This document shows, one piece after another, positions 16,786 through 25,600 of a DNA stretch of 64,000 nucleotides (positions within the stretch are counted from its first letter, which is position 1; the number at the start of each line of letters is the position of its first letter). The stretch is from NCBI GenBank assembly GCA_000739535.1, contig DF820464.1, forward strand, positions 31,572-95,571, given 5' to 3'. A program made the translations under genes and the position numbers. A model generated the notes under the pieces. That model had not been told where the DNA came from. It made no database searches and saw only the letters and a program-made list of their open reading frames with translations. Source of the stretch: Candidatus Vecturithrix granuli. Its GTDB lineage: Bacteria > Moduliflexota > Moduliflexia > Moduliflexales > Moduliflexaceae.

Positions 16786-18027
16786 TTATTCAATTCTCAA
16801 TTCTTGCCCCCTTATGGCTTTCCAGATTTGTACGCCTCCAAAAGCAGCATAAATCATGAGAAACGGTATAAGCGGCGCTCGAAATCTTGGCATTGAGGTA
16901 AACATGATCGGAATGCTCATCGAAGACAGCAGCAAGATATAGATCAACAGGTGATGACGCCATTGAACCAAGGCATATCCGAGACCGATCAGACTGAATA
17001 TGGCGAGGGGATACCAGGTGATTTTATCGAGCACATGCTGATAAGGACTCCAAAAGATTTTCAATTTTCGCAACGCAAAATTGAGAAATGTGCCCGGATG
17101 CTGCTTGATAAATTGCCAGCCTAACTGAATGGATCGAGCTTCATAGCCCCTGGTATCGCCGAATTTCAAATCTTGAAAAGGAAGATACACTTCTTGCGAT
17201 GGAATCCAGCCGTTGCTTGCGCCGCGTTCCAGAGCCGTCAGATTTTTTTCGGTGTGCGGATTATTGCCGAGATAAAATGTCCAACCGCCGTTGGAATTAA
17301 TCGGGATACATGTTCCGGTTACCGTCAGATTACGCAGAGTCCAGGGGAGAATGATTACTGCGGCCGTGATAGCAATGAATCCTATTTTCATTCCCTGTAT
17401 GACATAGGAACCGGAAAGCCGTCCAAAACCCCACACAAGCAGACAGGAGACAACGACAATATTGGCAGCTTTATTCAACAAGAGCAATCCAAAAACCACA
17501 CCGATAAGGAGGATATGCCTCATCCGATCTGCCTGCTCGTCATAGAATAAATTCATCAACGCCAGGGTCAAAAAAATGGAAAGTCCTTCTGTCAAAGGTA
17601 AAAGAACGAATAACAGCAACAACGGATAACCACAGATCAGAACACCAGCCAATATTCCGATCGTCGGTTCGAACAGTTTTGCACCGAGCCGGTAGGTCAG
17701 ACCGCAGGTGAAAGCGCTGATCACAGCTAAGCCTATCTGTCCCCATAAGAGATTGACGCCTGCTATGGCATAGATTGCGGCCAGAAAAAACGGCGTGAGC
17801 GGCGGCCGAAAGGTTCCGGGCTGATCAGGGCGATAAGGAGGATCAAAAGGGCTGTTAAATATCTGATGCTCAACGAGATTGTGGGCAATTGCATGATAGG
17901 ACATGGCATCGAGCGATAAATTTCGTTCTAACACGTCTCCTGCCAGCAGAATGGCTGCAACTCGAACTCCAAAAGCCAGTCCGACAATTAGCCAAAACAT
18001 TTTCTTCGACGATTGTCCTGTCTTCAC
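16786..18027 (-). CDS. Membrane glycosyltransferase, GT39/ArnT-like
   Basis: 413 residues with about ten transmembrane helices. The first periplasmic loop contains LSLDAMSYHAIAHNLVEH and FRPPLTPFFLA, where the acidic residue after LS- is the catalytic Asp of GT-C enzymes using polyprenyl-phosphate sugars. It probably transfers a sugar to a lipid-linked or secreted glycan on the outer face of the inner membrane. It starts with GTG at 18027, with AGAGAGAG before it, seven bases beyond the stop of the O-antigen ligase gene. Confidence 0.8.
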   Translation of the reverse strand: MKTGQSSKKMFWLIVGLAFGVRVAAILLAGDVLERNLSLDAMSYHAIAHNLVEHQIFNSPFDPPYRPDQPGTFRPPLTPFFLAAIYAIAGVNLLWGQIGLAVISAFTCGLTYRLGAKLFEPTIGILAGVLICGYPLLLLFVLLPLTEGLSIFLTLALMNLFYDEQADRMRHILLIGVVFGLLLLNKAANIVVVSCLLVWGFGRLSGSYVIQGMKIGFIAITAAVIILPWTLRNLTVTGTCIPINSNGGWTFYLGNNPHTEKNLTALERGASNGWIPSQEVYLPFQDLKFGDTRGYEARSIQLGWQFIKQHPGTFLNFALRKLKIFWSPYQHVLDKITWYPLAIFSLIGLGYALVQWRHHLLIYILLLSSMSIPIMFTSMPRFRAPLIPFLMIYAAFGGVQIWKAIRGQELRIE

Positions 18028-18033
18028 CTCTCT

Positions 18034-19632
18034 CTACCTCATCCTGCGGATTCTGGTTTTTTGCGGTGTCCTGAGCCTGTCGAAGGGAGGTGTTTCAGCC
18101 TTTTGCTGCGCCGATTCCTGCCGGGCTGCGATCATCCCAATGCAGATCGAAATTCCGGCCAGAAACCAGAAATTTGCCGCAAGCGGAGGGAAAAGCCACA
18201 GAGCGTCGGCCAGGTTGTGCACCATTGCGGCAACGAGGCCAGCAATACTGCCATAAAGAAGCCCATGTATGACTGGATCGGTCGTGGAACGACAGTAGTG
18301 TAACAATTTCAGAAGAAGTTGGGTTAATATAGTTATAAAGATGAGAGTACCAACAATGCCTAATTTAAACAAAAAAGTGAGATACAGATTATCAACATAA
18401 AGAAATCGCCAATATTTGGGGGAGATCAGTTCCCCTCCCCATCCTAAACCAAAGATTTTATCTATCATCGGAAGGTTGGCAAAACCTTTCAAGACTTCTT
18501 GTGCCCGCTCCAATCGTCCCGCGCTAAAGCTATTCGGATCTTCACTGACTTTACGAACGTCATAGCGTTCCATCCCTGGTTGATCAGCATAATACCAGAG
18601 CAGACCGAGTAAAAGAAAAAACGCCGCAACGATTGCGATAAAGGCTTTCAAGCGAATTTTTTTAGAAATAAGCGCCAACGTCATAAACCCACAGATTGTG
18701 CCTGCAAGTGCACCGCGAGAATAGGTTAAGATTAAAATATAGCAGCAAAAGAGAAAAATTCCGAATAACACGGTTTTTTTGCGAGTGGATCGGATTCCCA
18801 GGAAGAAACCTCCGATAAACGGCAGAAATGTCGCTAAATGATGTCCGAAAATATTTCCATTCTGAAACGTGGAATACAGTTTTTGTCCCCCTCCTGCGAT
18901 AATGTTCCAGCGCCCTCCGAAATGGGCGTATAAAATTAAATCGTACTGCTCTGTGATGCCAGGAATCGCAATCCGTTCAGGTCCAAATCGTTTTTGAAGC
19001 ATCCCATAGGCGCAGACAAGAATAAGAGCAATCACAACGGTCCACACAATTTTTGTTATCTGAGATGGCTTACGCAGCACGCTGCACACCAGAAAATAGA
19101 CCGGAATAAATCCGATAAAGGCTACAAAATCCAAAATAACAATCTTCGTGGGGTTTTCATGCGCCAATCCAACCATAAGAGCAAAACAGCCATAGAGCAT
19201 AAACACAAGTAAAGGTTTGGCTAATGGCAGGGAAAAGAGAGTTTCTTGGGAGAAAGCTAGCCGTAAAGCCCAGAATACCAGAGCGCATAAAATCACAATA
19301 TTCGCAGTCGTGATCGGGATATTTGCAAACGTTCTGCCGGATTTCGGGATAGTGATCGAAAGAAAAAACGCCAGATAAAACAGATAAAACAAGAGAGGAT
19401 TCTTTTGTTTTTCAAGCATCACGGGATGCTCTTCTGTCGCCCAGCCTCGAGATGACAGCACGTATAAACTCATACACAACAAAGTGAACAGGGCTGTTCC
19501 GATCGCGACATACGTCGGAGAATAGATGTTAGCTAATATACCAATGCCAGTTCCTAAAAGCAGGATACTGGCGGATTTGAGAAATGGTAAAAAATTTCGT
19601 TCAGAAAACGTCCATGTCATTGGTCTATTCAT
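18034..19632 (-). CDS. O-antigen ligase/polymerase family membrane protein
   Basis: 532 residues with about 12 membrane helices. The Wzy_C/O-antigen-ligase domain is centred on LTYSRGALAGTICGFM, followed by a large periplasmic loop (YYADQPGMERYDV to FGLGWGGELI). Members ligate or polymerise undecaprenyl-linked glycan in the periplasm. The last residues (PPFDRLRTPQKTRIRRMR) are encoded by a common environmental repeat word at 18070-18086, so the native C-terminus may have been extended by repeat insertion. It overlaps the downstream end of the methyltransferase gene by four bases (ATGA). Confidence 0.85.
   Translation of the reverse strand: MNRPMTWTFSERNFLPFLKSASILLLGTGIGILANIYSPTYVAIGTALFTLLCMSLYVLSSRGWATEEHPVMLEKQKNPLLFYLFYLAFFLSITIPKSGRTFANIPITTANIVILCALVFWALRLAFSQETLFSLPLAKPLLVFMLYGCFALMVGLAHENPTKIVILDFVAFIGFIPVYFLVCSVLRKPSQITKIVWTVVIALILVCAYGMLQKRFGPERIAIPGITEQYDLILYAHFGGRWNIIAGGGQKLYSTFQNGNIFGHHLATFLPFIGGFFLGIRSTRKKTVLFGIFLFCCYILILTYSRGALAGTICGFMTLALISKKIRLKAFIAIVAAFFLLLGLLWYYADQPGMERYDVRKVSEDPNSFSAGRLERAQEVLKGFANLPMIDKIFGLGWGGELISPKYWRFLYVDNLYLTFLFKLGIVGTLIFITILTQLLLKLLHYCRSTTDPVIHGLLYGSIAGLVAAMVHNLADALWLFPPLAANFWFLAGISICIGMIAARQESAQQKAETPPFDRLRTPQKTRIRRMR
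18070..18086. repeat. Dispersed intergenic word inside a gene end
   Basis: CCTGAGCCTGTCGAAGG, a word I know as a frequent short repeat in many environmental genomes. Here it encodes FDRLRT in the O-antigen ligase tail. Only one copy was seen in the window. Confidence 0.5.
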
Positions 19633-20168
19633 TTTATCACCTGTAATTCAACATTCAAAATATGCGCCGGGAAAATATAGGCAAAAAACGCTTCATAAAT
19701 CTTTAAAAACCGGTTTGCGAAAAACTCAATACCGAGTAGTTTATGCGGCGAAAGTCCTCCGAATTGTTTTAGTTTGAGAAATGTCACGTGCATGTCAAGC
19801 ATGGCAAATCGGGCTGTTGTGTAATAATGATAGACAAAATCTTCACGAAAATAATCAAAAGAGCGTGACGTAAAAAAATGGATGTGCGTGGGATCGGTAA
19901 ACGCATCAAAACTGGTATAATACGGCACCTTAATGTGAATAATTCCGCCGGGAACCGTAATGCGATGAATTTCTTCCATAACGCGGAAAAAATTCTCCAA
20001 ATGTTCAAGAATGGAATCGCAATGTACTTCGTCGAACTCATTCTCAGCAAAGGGATATGGGAACACATTCAAATCGTGAATGACATCAGCATCTGACGAT
20101 AGATTCAGATCAATACCAATAGCACCGGATATTTTCTGCCTGCCGCAGCCGACATCAAGAATTTTCAT
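19629..20168 (-). CDS. Class I SAM-dependent methyltransferase
   Basis: 179 residues. Motif I is ILDVGCGRQKISGAIGIDLN at 3-22, then DADVIHDLNVFPYPFAENEFDEVHC (motif II region) and VPGGIIHIKVPYYT (motif III). This is Methyltransf_11-like, common in polysaccharide clusters. The substrate is unknown, possibly a sugar or a glycan terminus. Its TGA overlaps the ATG of the O-antigen ligase (19629-19632). Confidence 0.85.
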   Translation of the reverse strand: MKILDVGCGRQKISGAIGIDLNLSSDADVIHDLNVFPYPFAENEFDEVHCDSILEHLENFFRVMEEIHRITVPGGIIHIKVPYYTSFDAFTDPTHIHFFTSRSFDYFREDFVYHYYTTARFAMLDMHVTFLKLKQFGGLSPHKLLGIEFFANRFLKIYEAFFAYIFPAHILNVELQVIK

Positions 20169-20252
20169 AGCAACAACAACACATTCAAATATCTATCACA
20201 AATAACTCTTTTCATCAATAGAGAAGGAAAAATAGAATAATGTCAAGTTATT

Positions 20253-21377
20253 TCACCCATCTGTGAAGAGAAGAGCATTATGCGATAATCTTTGATACAT
20301 ATTTATCACCTGCTCACACATAATATCCTGTGAATAGCATTTTATAACTCTCTTTCTGCTTAACTTTCCAAGTTCTTCTGTTTTTGCGGGTTGTTGCATG
20401 AGAAAGTGTATCATGCGAATCAATCCCTGTAAAGAATTCTCCTGAAAAATATATCCGACATCCCCAATCACTTCAGGAATTGATCCTGAATTCGAACCGA
20501 TCACAGGCACTTCGCAACTCATAAATTCCACAAGTACTCTGCCAAACTGTTCTTTCCAGTAGGGTGTTGTTTGCGAAGGCACAACGCCAATATCCATACA
20601 ATTGATGTAGCGCGGCAATTCCTTGTATGGAATCGAACCCACAAAATGAATGCGATGATCAACGTGCAATACAGCCGCCTTATGGCGTAATTGGAATTCT
20701 TCCGGGCCTGATCCGACCATTAAGAGATGAGCATTCTCCGGAAGGTGCTGCATCATCTCGATTAAAAGAAACACACCTTTGATCGCTAATAAACGACCAA
20801 CATACCCTAGTACAAATTTTTCGTCAAGTTTCAATTGTGTTTTGAGAGATTCAACCGGAAATTTATAAAATCTCGATGTATCAACTCCGAGCGGAAAGAC
20901 TTCAATCGGTTTGGCATAGCCTTCGGCTTGCAAAATGGGTTTTACCCCATGACTGCACACCAAAGCGGCGTCTGAGCGGTTTATGACATAGCACATCGTC
21001 AGGCGAAACAAGGCATGCATATTGCGAGGAAGATTCTCCGCAGAGTACAGCAAGACCTGACTTTTTCGTTCTAATATTCTGTTGAATAACAACGATTGAA
21101 AAGCAATCAACCCGCTGAATTCTTCAAAAAGGTGAAGAATATCAGGTCGAAAGGCGAGAATATCTTTGAAAAGAGAGGGACCGTAGCAGGCTGCTCTCAT
21201 ACGATGTGCAAAATAGATTTTTCGTTGAGACACATTGTTGCCCCCGGGATAGTCTAATTCTGTTCCTTCCGGTATGATCACAAAGAACTTTGCTGGAAAA
21301 TTGACATGAGCGGCATAGTCAAGCAAAGAGTTGACCTCTCGCACAAAACTTCTTGTCACAATGAGGACGTTCATCAT
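20253..21377 (-). CDS. Glycosyltransferase family 4
   Basis: 374 residues of GT-B fold: N-terminal MNVLIVTRSFVREVNSLLDY, donor domain KFVLGYVGRLLAIKGVFLLIE, LLMVGSGPEEFQL, VGSIPYKELPRYIN and EQFGRVLVEFMSCEVPVIGS, which replaces the usual EX7E with F-G-R-V-L-V-E-F-M. It belongs to the polysaccharide cluster and lies 84 bases upstream of the methyltransferase gene, one of the few gaps in the run. Confidence 0.88.
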   Translation of the reverse strand: MMNVLIVTRSFVREVNSLLDYAAHVNFPAKFFVIIPEGTELDYPGGNNVSQRKIYFAHRMRAACYGPSLFKDILAFRPDILHLFEEFSGLIAFQSLLFNRILERKSQVLLYSAENLPRNMHALFRLTMCYVINRSDAALVCSHGVKPILQAEGYAKPIEVFPLGVDTSRFYKFPVESLKTQLKLDEKFVLGYVGRLLAIKGVFLLIEMMQHLPENAHLLMVGSGPEEFQLRHKAAVLHVDHRIHFVGSIPYKELPRYINCMDIGVVPSQTTPYWKEQFGRVLVEFMSCEVPVIGSNSGSIPEVIGDVGYIFQENSLQGLIRMIHFLMQQPAKTEELGKLSRKRVIKCYSQDIMCEQVINMYQRLSHNALLFTDG

Positions 21378-21396
21378 ACAATTCCTTCGAGTTTTC

Positions 21397-22236
21397 CTAT
21401 GAAACTTTCAAAGCAAAGATGATTCGACAGGCGAGACACGACAAGAAGCCATAATGCTTTCGGTAAAATTGGAGCAGGCTTTTTCTGCGTAATGCTTGCA
21501 GGCGTGTGGAAAGTTTGGCTGACTTGTCGCTGCTGCCGCGATTGTAATGGTAGATGCTGACGGTTCCCAAATAATACGTCTGCCAGCCTTTGAGATGGGC
21601 GCGATAGCACCAGTCAATATCTTCGGCGTACATAAAAAAGTGTTCATCCAGTAAACCAATCTGTTCCAGGGTCTCACGCCGGATGAGCAACACAGCGCCA
21701 ATCAGGTAATCCACGGCAAAATTGCGGTCAAAATCCCAGGCTGCCATACGATTTTGCCACGAGTTTTCAGGATGACGCTGCACAGTGTCTCGGATTTTAT
21801 CTCGTAACATCACATAAGGCGTTCTGGGAAACAGATCGCAGGAATATTGGCGCGTGCCATCCGCATTCAGGAGTTTTGCGCCGCATATCCCGGCCGACGG
21901 GTGGGCGTCCATAAAATGAACCATGGCGGTGAGCGCATCACTGTTGAGTTCGGTGTCGCTGTTCAAGAGCAAAATATACCGGCCCGTACTGACCGCTATT
22001 GCCTGATTATTGGCTTTGGCAAACCCCAGATTGTTCTGATTGCGAATGAGAGCGACAGCAGGAAAGTGCTGTTCGATCATCTCAGGGCTGCCATCGGTCG
22101 AACCATTATCCACAACGATAATTTCATAGGTCGTTTTGGAGGAGGTATAAGCGATAAGGGCTTTTAGACAATTTTCTAAAAGCTCACACGTATTCCAATT
22201 CACAATCACGACAGAGACATCAATCAATTTATGCAT
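21397..22236 (-). CDS. Glycosyltransferase family 2, rhamnosyltransferase-like
   Basis: About 279 residues of GT-A fold: DVSVVIVNWNTCELLENCL, IIVVDNGSTDGSPEMIE, NLGFAKANNQAI, the metal-binding LLLNSDTEL (DXD-like SDT) and DEHFFMYAEDIDWCYRAHLKGW, the acceptor-site signature of the WbbL-type rhamnosyltransferase group. The start at 22236 (ATG) overlaps the upstream GT4 stop by a few bases; a TTG three codons earlier is less likely. Confidence 0.9.
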   Translation of the reverse strand: MHKLIDVSVVIVNWNTCELLENCLKALIAYTSSKTTYEIIVVDNGSTDGSPEMIEQHFPAVALIRNQNNLGFAKANNQAIAVSTGRYILLLNSDTELNSDALTAMVHFMDAHPSAGICGAKLLNADGTRQYSCDLFPRTPYVMLRDKIRDTVQRHPENSWQNRMAAWDFDRNFAVDYLIGAVLLIRRETLEQIGLLDEHFFMYAEDIDWCYRAHLKGWQTYYLGTVSIYHYNRGSSDKSAKLSTRLQALRRKSLLQFYRKHYGFLSCLACRIIFALKVS

Positions 22237-23368
22237 GACCGACAAATTCCAGGACTTCTAATGTTTTGCGGGCGCAGGTATTCCACGAGAAGGATGTGAT
22301 TCTCGACAATCCTTTGGCACGTAATTCACTGCGTAAAGCTTGATCTTCTAACAACTGATACAACGTATCCACAATATTTTCCACGCAGTATGGATCGAAC
22401 AGGATTCCAGCATCTCCAACTACTTCTGGCAGTGATGAAATATTTGAGCACGCAACGGGCGTTCCACAGGCCATGGCTTCCAGCAACGGCATACCGAACC
22501 CTTCATACAAAGAGGGTAACACAAAAATATCTGCCCCATTCATCAAAGCGGGCAAATCCTGAGCCGGTACATATCCTGTCCAAATGACTTCTTCGTCAAG
22601 GAATAACCGTTCAATCGTTGCAAAAATTTCATCTTCCGGCAGGTCAACATACTTCTGACCAATTAACACAAGTTTATGAGGCAGATGATACTTTTGTTTG
22701 AGCAGATAAAAGGCCTGAATGAGGCGCGGGATATTTTTACGCCGCTGCAAGGTGCCAACGCAGAGAATATACGGACGTTCAAGGCGATATTTTTGTTGCA
22801 AAGGGGCAATGACATGCGGCTCAAGCGGGTGAAACACCTCATGCACGCCATGATGAATGGCGACGACTTTTTTCGGATCAATGCCATAATACGCGAGCAG
22901 ATCTTGTCGCGTCGCTTCTGAAACAGCGATAATTTTACGAGCTTTTTGAATGCCTTGTTCAGTGGCGAGCATGAGCCAACGCCGAAGAGAGGAAGAAAAA
23001 CACTCCGGGAAAAACAGAAATGCGACATCATGAATGGTCATAACGCTCTTTTCCGGCACATAGCTGAGTGGGATTAGGGACGCCGGGAAAAAATACACAT
23101 CTTGCAGGTGATGCCAAAGTTCGAAAGGCAGTCGCATTTGTGTCCAGAGATATGGAAACTTGAGGACTTTTGGAAAAAGACATGCGGCCGTGCTGGTATT
23201 GACGTCGAAGAGGCGCGGCACATCTGAAATGGCATGACGAAGATATAACGTATAGACATGGGAAGTCTGGCATAACTGCGCCATAGAACGAATCAGATGA
23301 TAGGTATAATACCCGACGCCGGCTTTTTGAGAAACAACGGCGCTTGTCGCTTCAATCCCGATCTTCAT
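22229..23368 (-). CDS. Glycosyltransferase family 4
   Basis: 379 residues: MKIGIEATSAVVSQKAGVGY, TIHDVAFLFFPE, KIIAVSEATRQDLLAYYGI, YILCVGTLQRRKNIPRLIQ, WTGYVPAQDLPALMNGAD and LPSLYEGFGMPLLEAMACGTP (EX7E). This is the mannosyltransferase-like GT4 group. Its ATG overlaps the TGA of the histidine kinase (ATGA, 23365-23368). It is thus the first biosynthetic gene after the sensor and is translationally coupled to it. Confidence 0.92.
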   Translation of the reverse strand: MKIGIEATSAVVSQKAGVGYYTYHLIRSMAQLCQTSHVYTLYLRHAISDVPRLFDVNTSTAACLFPKVLKFPYLWTQMRLPFELWHHLQDVYFFPASLIPLSYVPEKSVMTIHDVAFLFFPECFSSSLRRWLMLATEQGIQKARKIIAVSEATRQDLLAYYGIDPKKVVAIHHGVHEVFHPLEPHVIAPLQQKYRLERPYILCVGTLQRRKNIPRLIQAFYLLKQKYHLPHKLVLIGQKYVDLPEDEIFATIERLFLDEEVIWTGYVPAQDLPALMNGADIFVLPSLYEGFGMPLLEAMACGTPVACSNISSLPEVVGDAGILFDPYCVENIVDTLYQLLEDQALRSELRAKGLSRITSFSWNTCARKTLEVLEFVGHA

Positions 23369-25467
23369 GATGCCAAATACTCCTCTTGCAGCCCCCGAAG
23401 CGGTAATAGTACTTCAAAACTGGTTGCACCGGGGCGTGAGGTCACGCGAATCTCGCCACGGTGGCGTTCAACAATTTGCCGGGCAATCCCCAAACCCAAA
23501 CCCGATCCTTGTCCCTGGTCTTTGGTCGTAAAGTACGGATCAAAAATCTTCGTTTGAATATCGACAGGAATTCCGGGCCCATTATCGGTTATTTTCACGC
23601 CGATTCTCGGTTCATGATTTGTGATATCGCCTGACGACAAGGGGTTTTCTGACGTTTCTTCCTGCGATTTCCTATAGGTCTCAATTTTTAAGAGACCAGA
23701 GCCGTTCATCGCCTGAATCGCGTTATGAATGATATTGGTCCACACCTGGTTCAGTTCATTGGCATGACAGGGAATCTTCGGAATATCTCCGAAATGCCGT
23801 TCGACCTCTACCCCATGTTTGATTTGACTTTGTAAAATAATAAGCGTGGTTTCGATCCCTTCATGAATATCAACTTCCTCAACCTTTGCCTGATCAAGGC
23901 GGGAATACATTTTTAAGGCATTCACAATACGCGTCACAATGTCAATGCTCATTTTAATATCTTTTGACGCATTGACAATTTTGCTGCACATTTCAAGAAA
24001 CTCCAGGAGGGGCTCTGGTGGATAGATATTCAACAGGCGAAGCAGCAATTGAACATTCTCCTGGTGCAATTGTAATCTGGCAAGTTGTTTTGCCAGGCGT
24101 CGTGAATTCTCGCCATATCCGCCAGTTGCCAGAAGGGCTTCCATCTGTTTCATCTCATTTCGAATAACGACGGTACTCTTGCGTTCTTCGGTCAAGGTCC
24201 AGATCAATTGCGTGAGAATTGTGAGCAAGATTTCTTGATCCTCCGCGGCGAGATGAAGTTGCTTGACGCGATGAAACCGCTCCACAATTGAACAGAGAAA
24301 ATTCATCAGATTGACAGTGGCAGCGTTAATCGCGCCGGCCGGCGTATTAATTTCATGCGCGACTCCGGCAACTAATTGGCCTAAGGAGGCCATTTTTTCC
24401 GATTGCACCAGTTGCGCCTGCGTACTGGTGAGTTCATTAATCGTGGTTTCCAAATCCAGGTTTTTTTGTTCTAATTGCTTGAATAACACCGCATTATCCA
24501 GCACAATGGAGGCTTCATTCGCAAAGACCTGGAGCGTTTCGAGCACTTCCGGCGTGAACGCGCATTCTCTGGAACTGCTTAAGGCCAGAATCCCAATGAC
24601 GCTATTTCGCACTTTCAGAGGAAACGCAAAAAATGACGTGACCTGGAGTTCCGGAGAGTCGTATTGTTCGCGCTTTGCTTGCTCCGTATCTTTGAGAATC
24701 GTGACGTCAATCTTTTTTACCGGATCTAAGGGATGATGCTCTTGATAGGTTTTGACGACGCGTTCTTTGACCGTTTCCAGAAATTGGCGACAAACAGGGG
24801 GAACCAGATACAAAAAATGGTGGAACGCCCGATCTTCTTTGAGAAAAATTGAGGCCACCTGAAACTCACAGACTTTGCTGAGCAATGTAAAAATTGATTG
24901 AATCGTGGTGAAAAACGAAGACATATTGATCGCCAGGTACCCGAGTTCATTCACAATCGTGGCCTGGAACAACTGTCGATCAAGAATATGATTCACCTGC
25001 TCGAGAACAGAGACTTCTGTGATAGATGGGTGAGTGCTCGCGGATTGTTCTTCATGAGCTCCGAATAGGCGGGAAGTATCTCGATGATTTTTTGAAGAAG
25101 ATTTGCGCTGAAGAACGCTCTCAATCAGCACAAAAAGATCTTCTTCCGACTCAAAATCCTTGGTTATGAATTCATCGGCGCCGGTTGATAGTCCCCAGAA
25201 CCGGTCGCTTTTTTGATCACGAGAAGTGAGGATAATAATGGGAATATTTCTGGTATATACATCGCTTTTGAGCAAGCGGCACACCTGATAGCCGTTCATC
25301 TTGGGCATTTCAATATCGAGCAATACCAAATCCGGATGCGTTTGATAGATTTGGGAGATTGCCTCGATCCCATCAGCGGCGGTCACCACTTCATACCCTT
25401 GCGATTGGAGTAAGAACCGGATCACATCAACAATTGTTGGGCTATCGTCTGCAATCAAAATTTTCAT
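23365..25467 (-). CDS. Response regulator-GAF-histidine kinase hybrid
   Basis: 700 residues, no membrane segment. N-terminal receiver (phospho-acceptor Asp51 in LVLLDIEMPKMNGYQ; ITKDF lysine near 113), a linker, a GAF-like domain (about 165-330), a coiled coil, and a HisKA variant with MASLGQLVAGVAHEINTPAG (His371). The HATPase has the N-box VWTNIIHNAIQAMNGSG, DNGPGIPVDI and GSGLGLGIARQIVERH. Input is phosphorylation plus a cytoplasmic ligand; output is phosphotransfer to an unknown partner. It heads the polysaccharide operon. A family B palindrome lies just upstream. Confidence 0.92.
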   Translation of the reverse strand: MKILIADDSPTIVDVIRFLLQSQGYEVVTAADGIEAISQIYQTHPDLVLLDIEMPKMNGYQVCRLLKSDVYTRNIPIIILTSRDQKSDRFWGLSTGADEFITKDFESEEDLFVLIESVLQRKSSSKNHRDTSRLFGAHEEQSASTHPSITEVSVLEQVNHILDRQLFQATIVNELGYLAINMSSFFTTIQSIFTLLSKVCEFQVASIFLKEDRAFHHFLYLVPPVCRQFLETVKERVVKTYQEHHPLDPVKKIDVTILKDTEQAKREQYDSPELQVTSFFAFPLKVRNSVIGILALSSSRECAFTPEVLETLQVFANEASIVLDNAVLFKQLEQKNLDLETTINELTSTQAQLVQSEKMASLGQLVAGVAHEINTPAGAINAATVNLMNFLCSIVERFHRVKQLHLAAEDQEILLTILTQLIWTLTEERKSTVVIRNEMKQMEALLATGGYGENSRRLAKQLARLQLHQENVQLLLRLLNIYPPEPLLEFLEMCSKIVNASKDIKMSIDIVTRIVNALKMYSRLDQAKVEEVDIHEGIETTLIILQSQIKHGVEVERHFGDIPKIPCHANELNQVWTNIIHNAIQAMNGSGLLKIETYRKSQEETSENPLSSGDITNHEPRIGVKITDNGPGIPVDIQTKIFDPYFTTKDQGQGSGLGLGIARQIVERHRGEIRVTSRPGATSFEVLLPLRGLQEEYLAS

Positions 25468-25509
25468 AAAAATTTTCCAGAACGCTCGTAGATTGATTCA
25501 GAAATTTTT

Positions 25510-25581
25510 AGGAGTGCGAGAGCTCTGCTATCGTGGTCAAAGCAGAGCTTTGACCACTCCGGTAGAGCTTTAATACTCCTG
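25510..25581. repeat. Family B palindromic repeat, copy 1
   Basis: AGGAGT...ACTCCT outer arms around a perfect inner hairpin GTGGTCAAAGC-AGA-GCTTTGACCAC. It shares the AAAGCAGAGCTTT core with 50932-50982. Confidence 0.7.
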
Positions 25582-25600
25582 AATTCAGTATCATGCGTCA

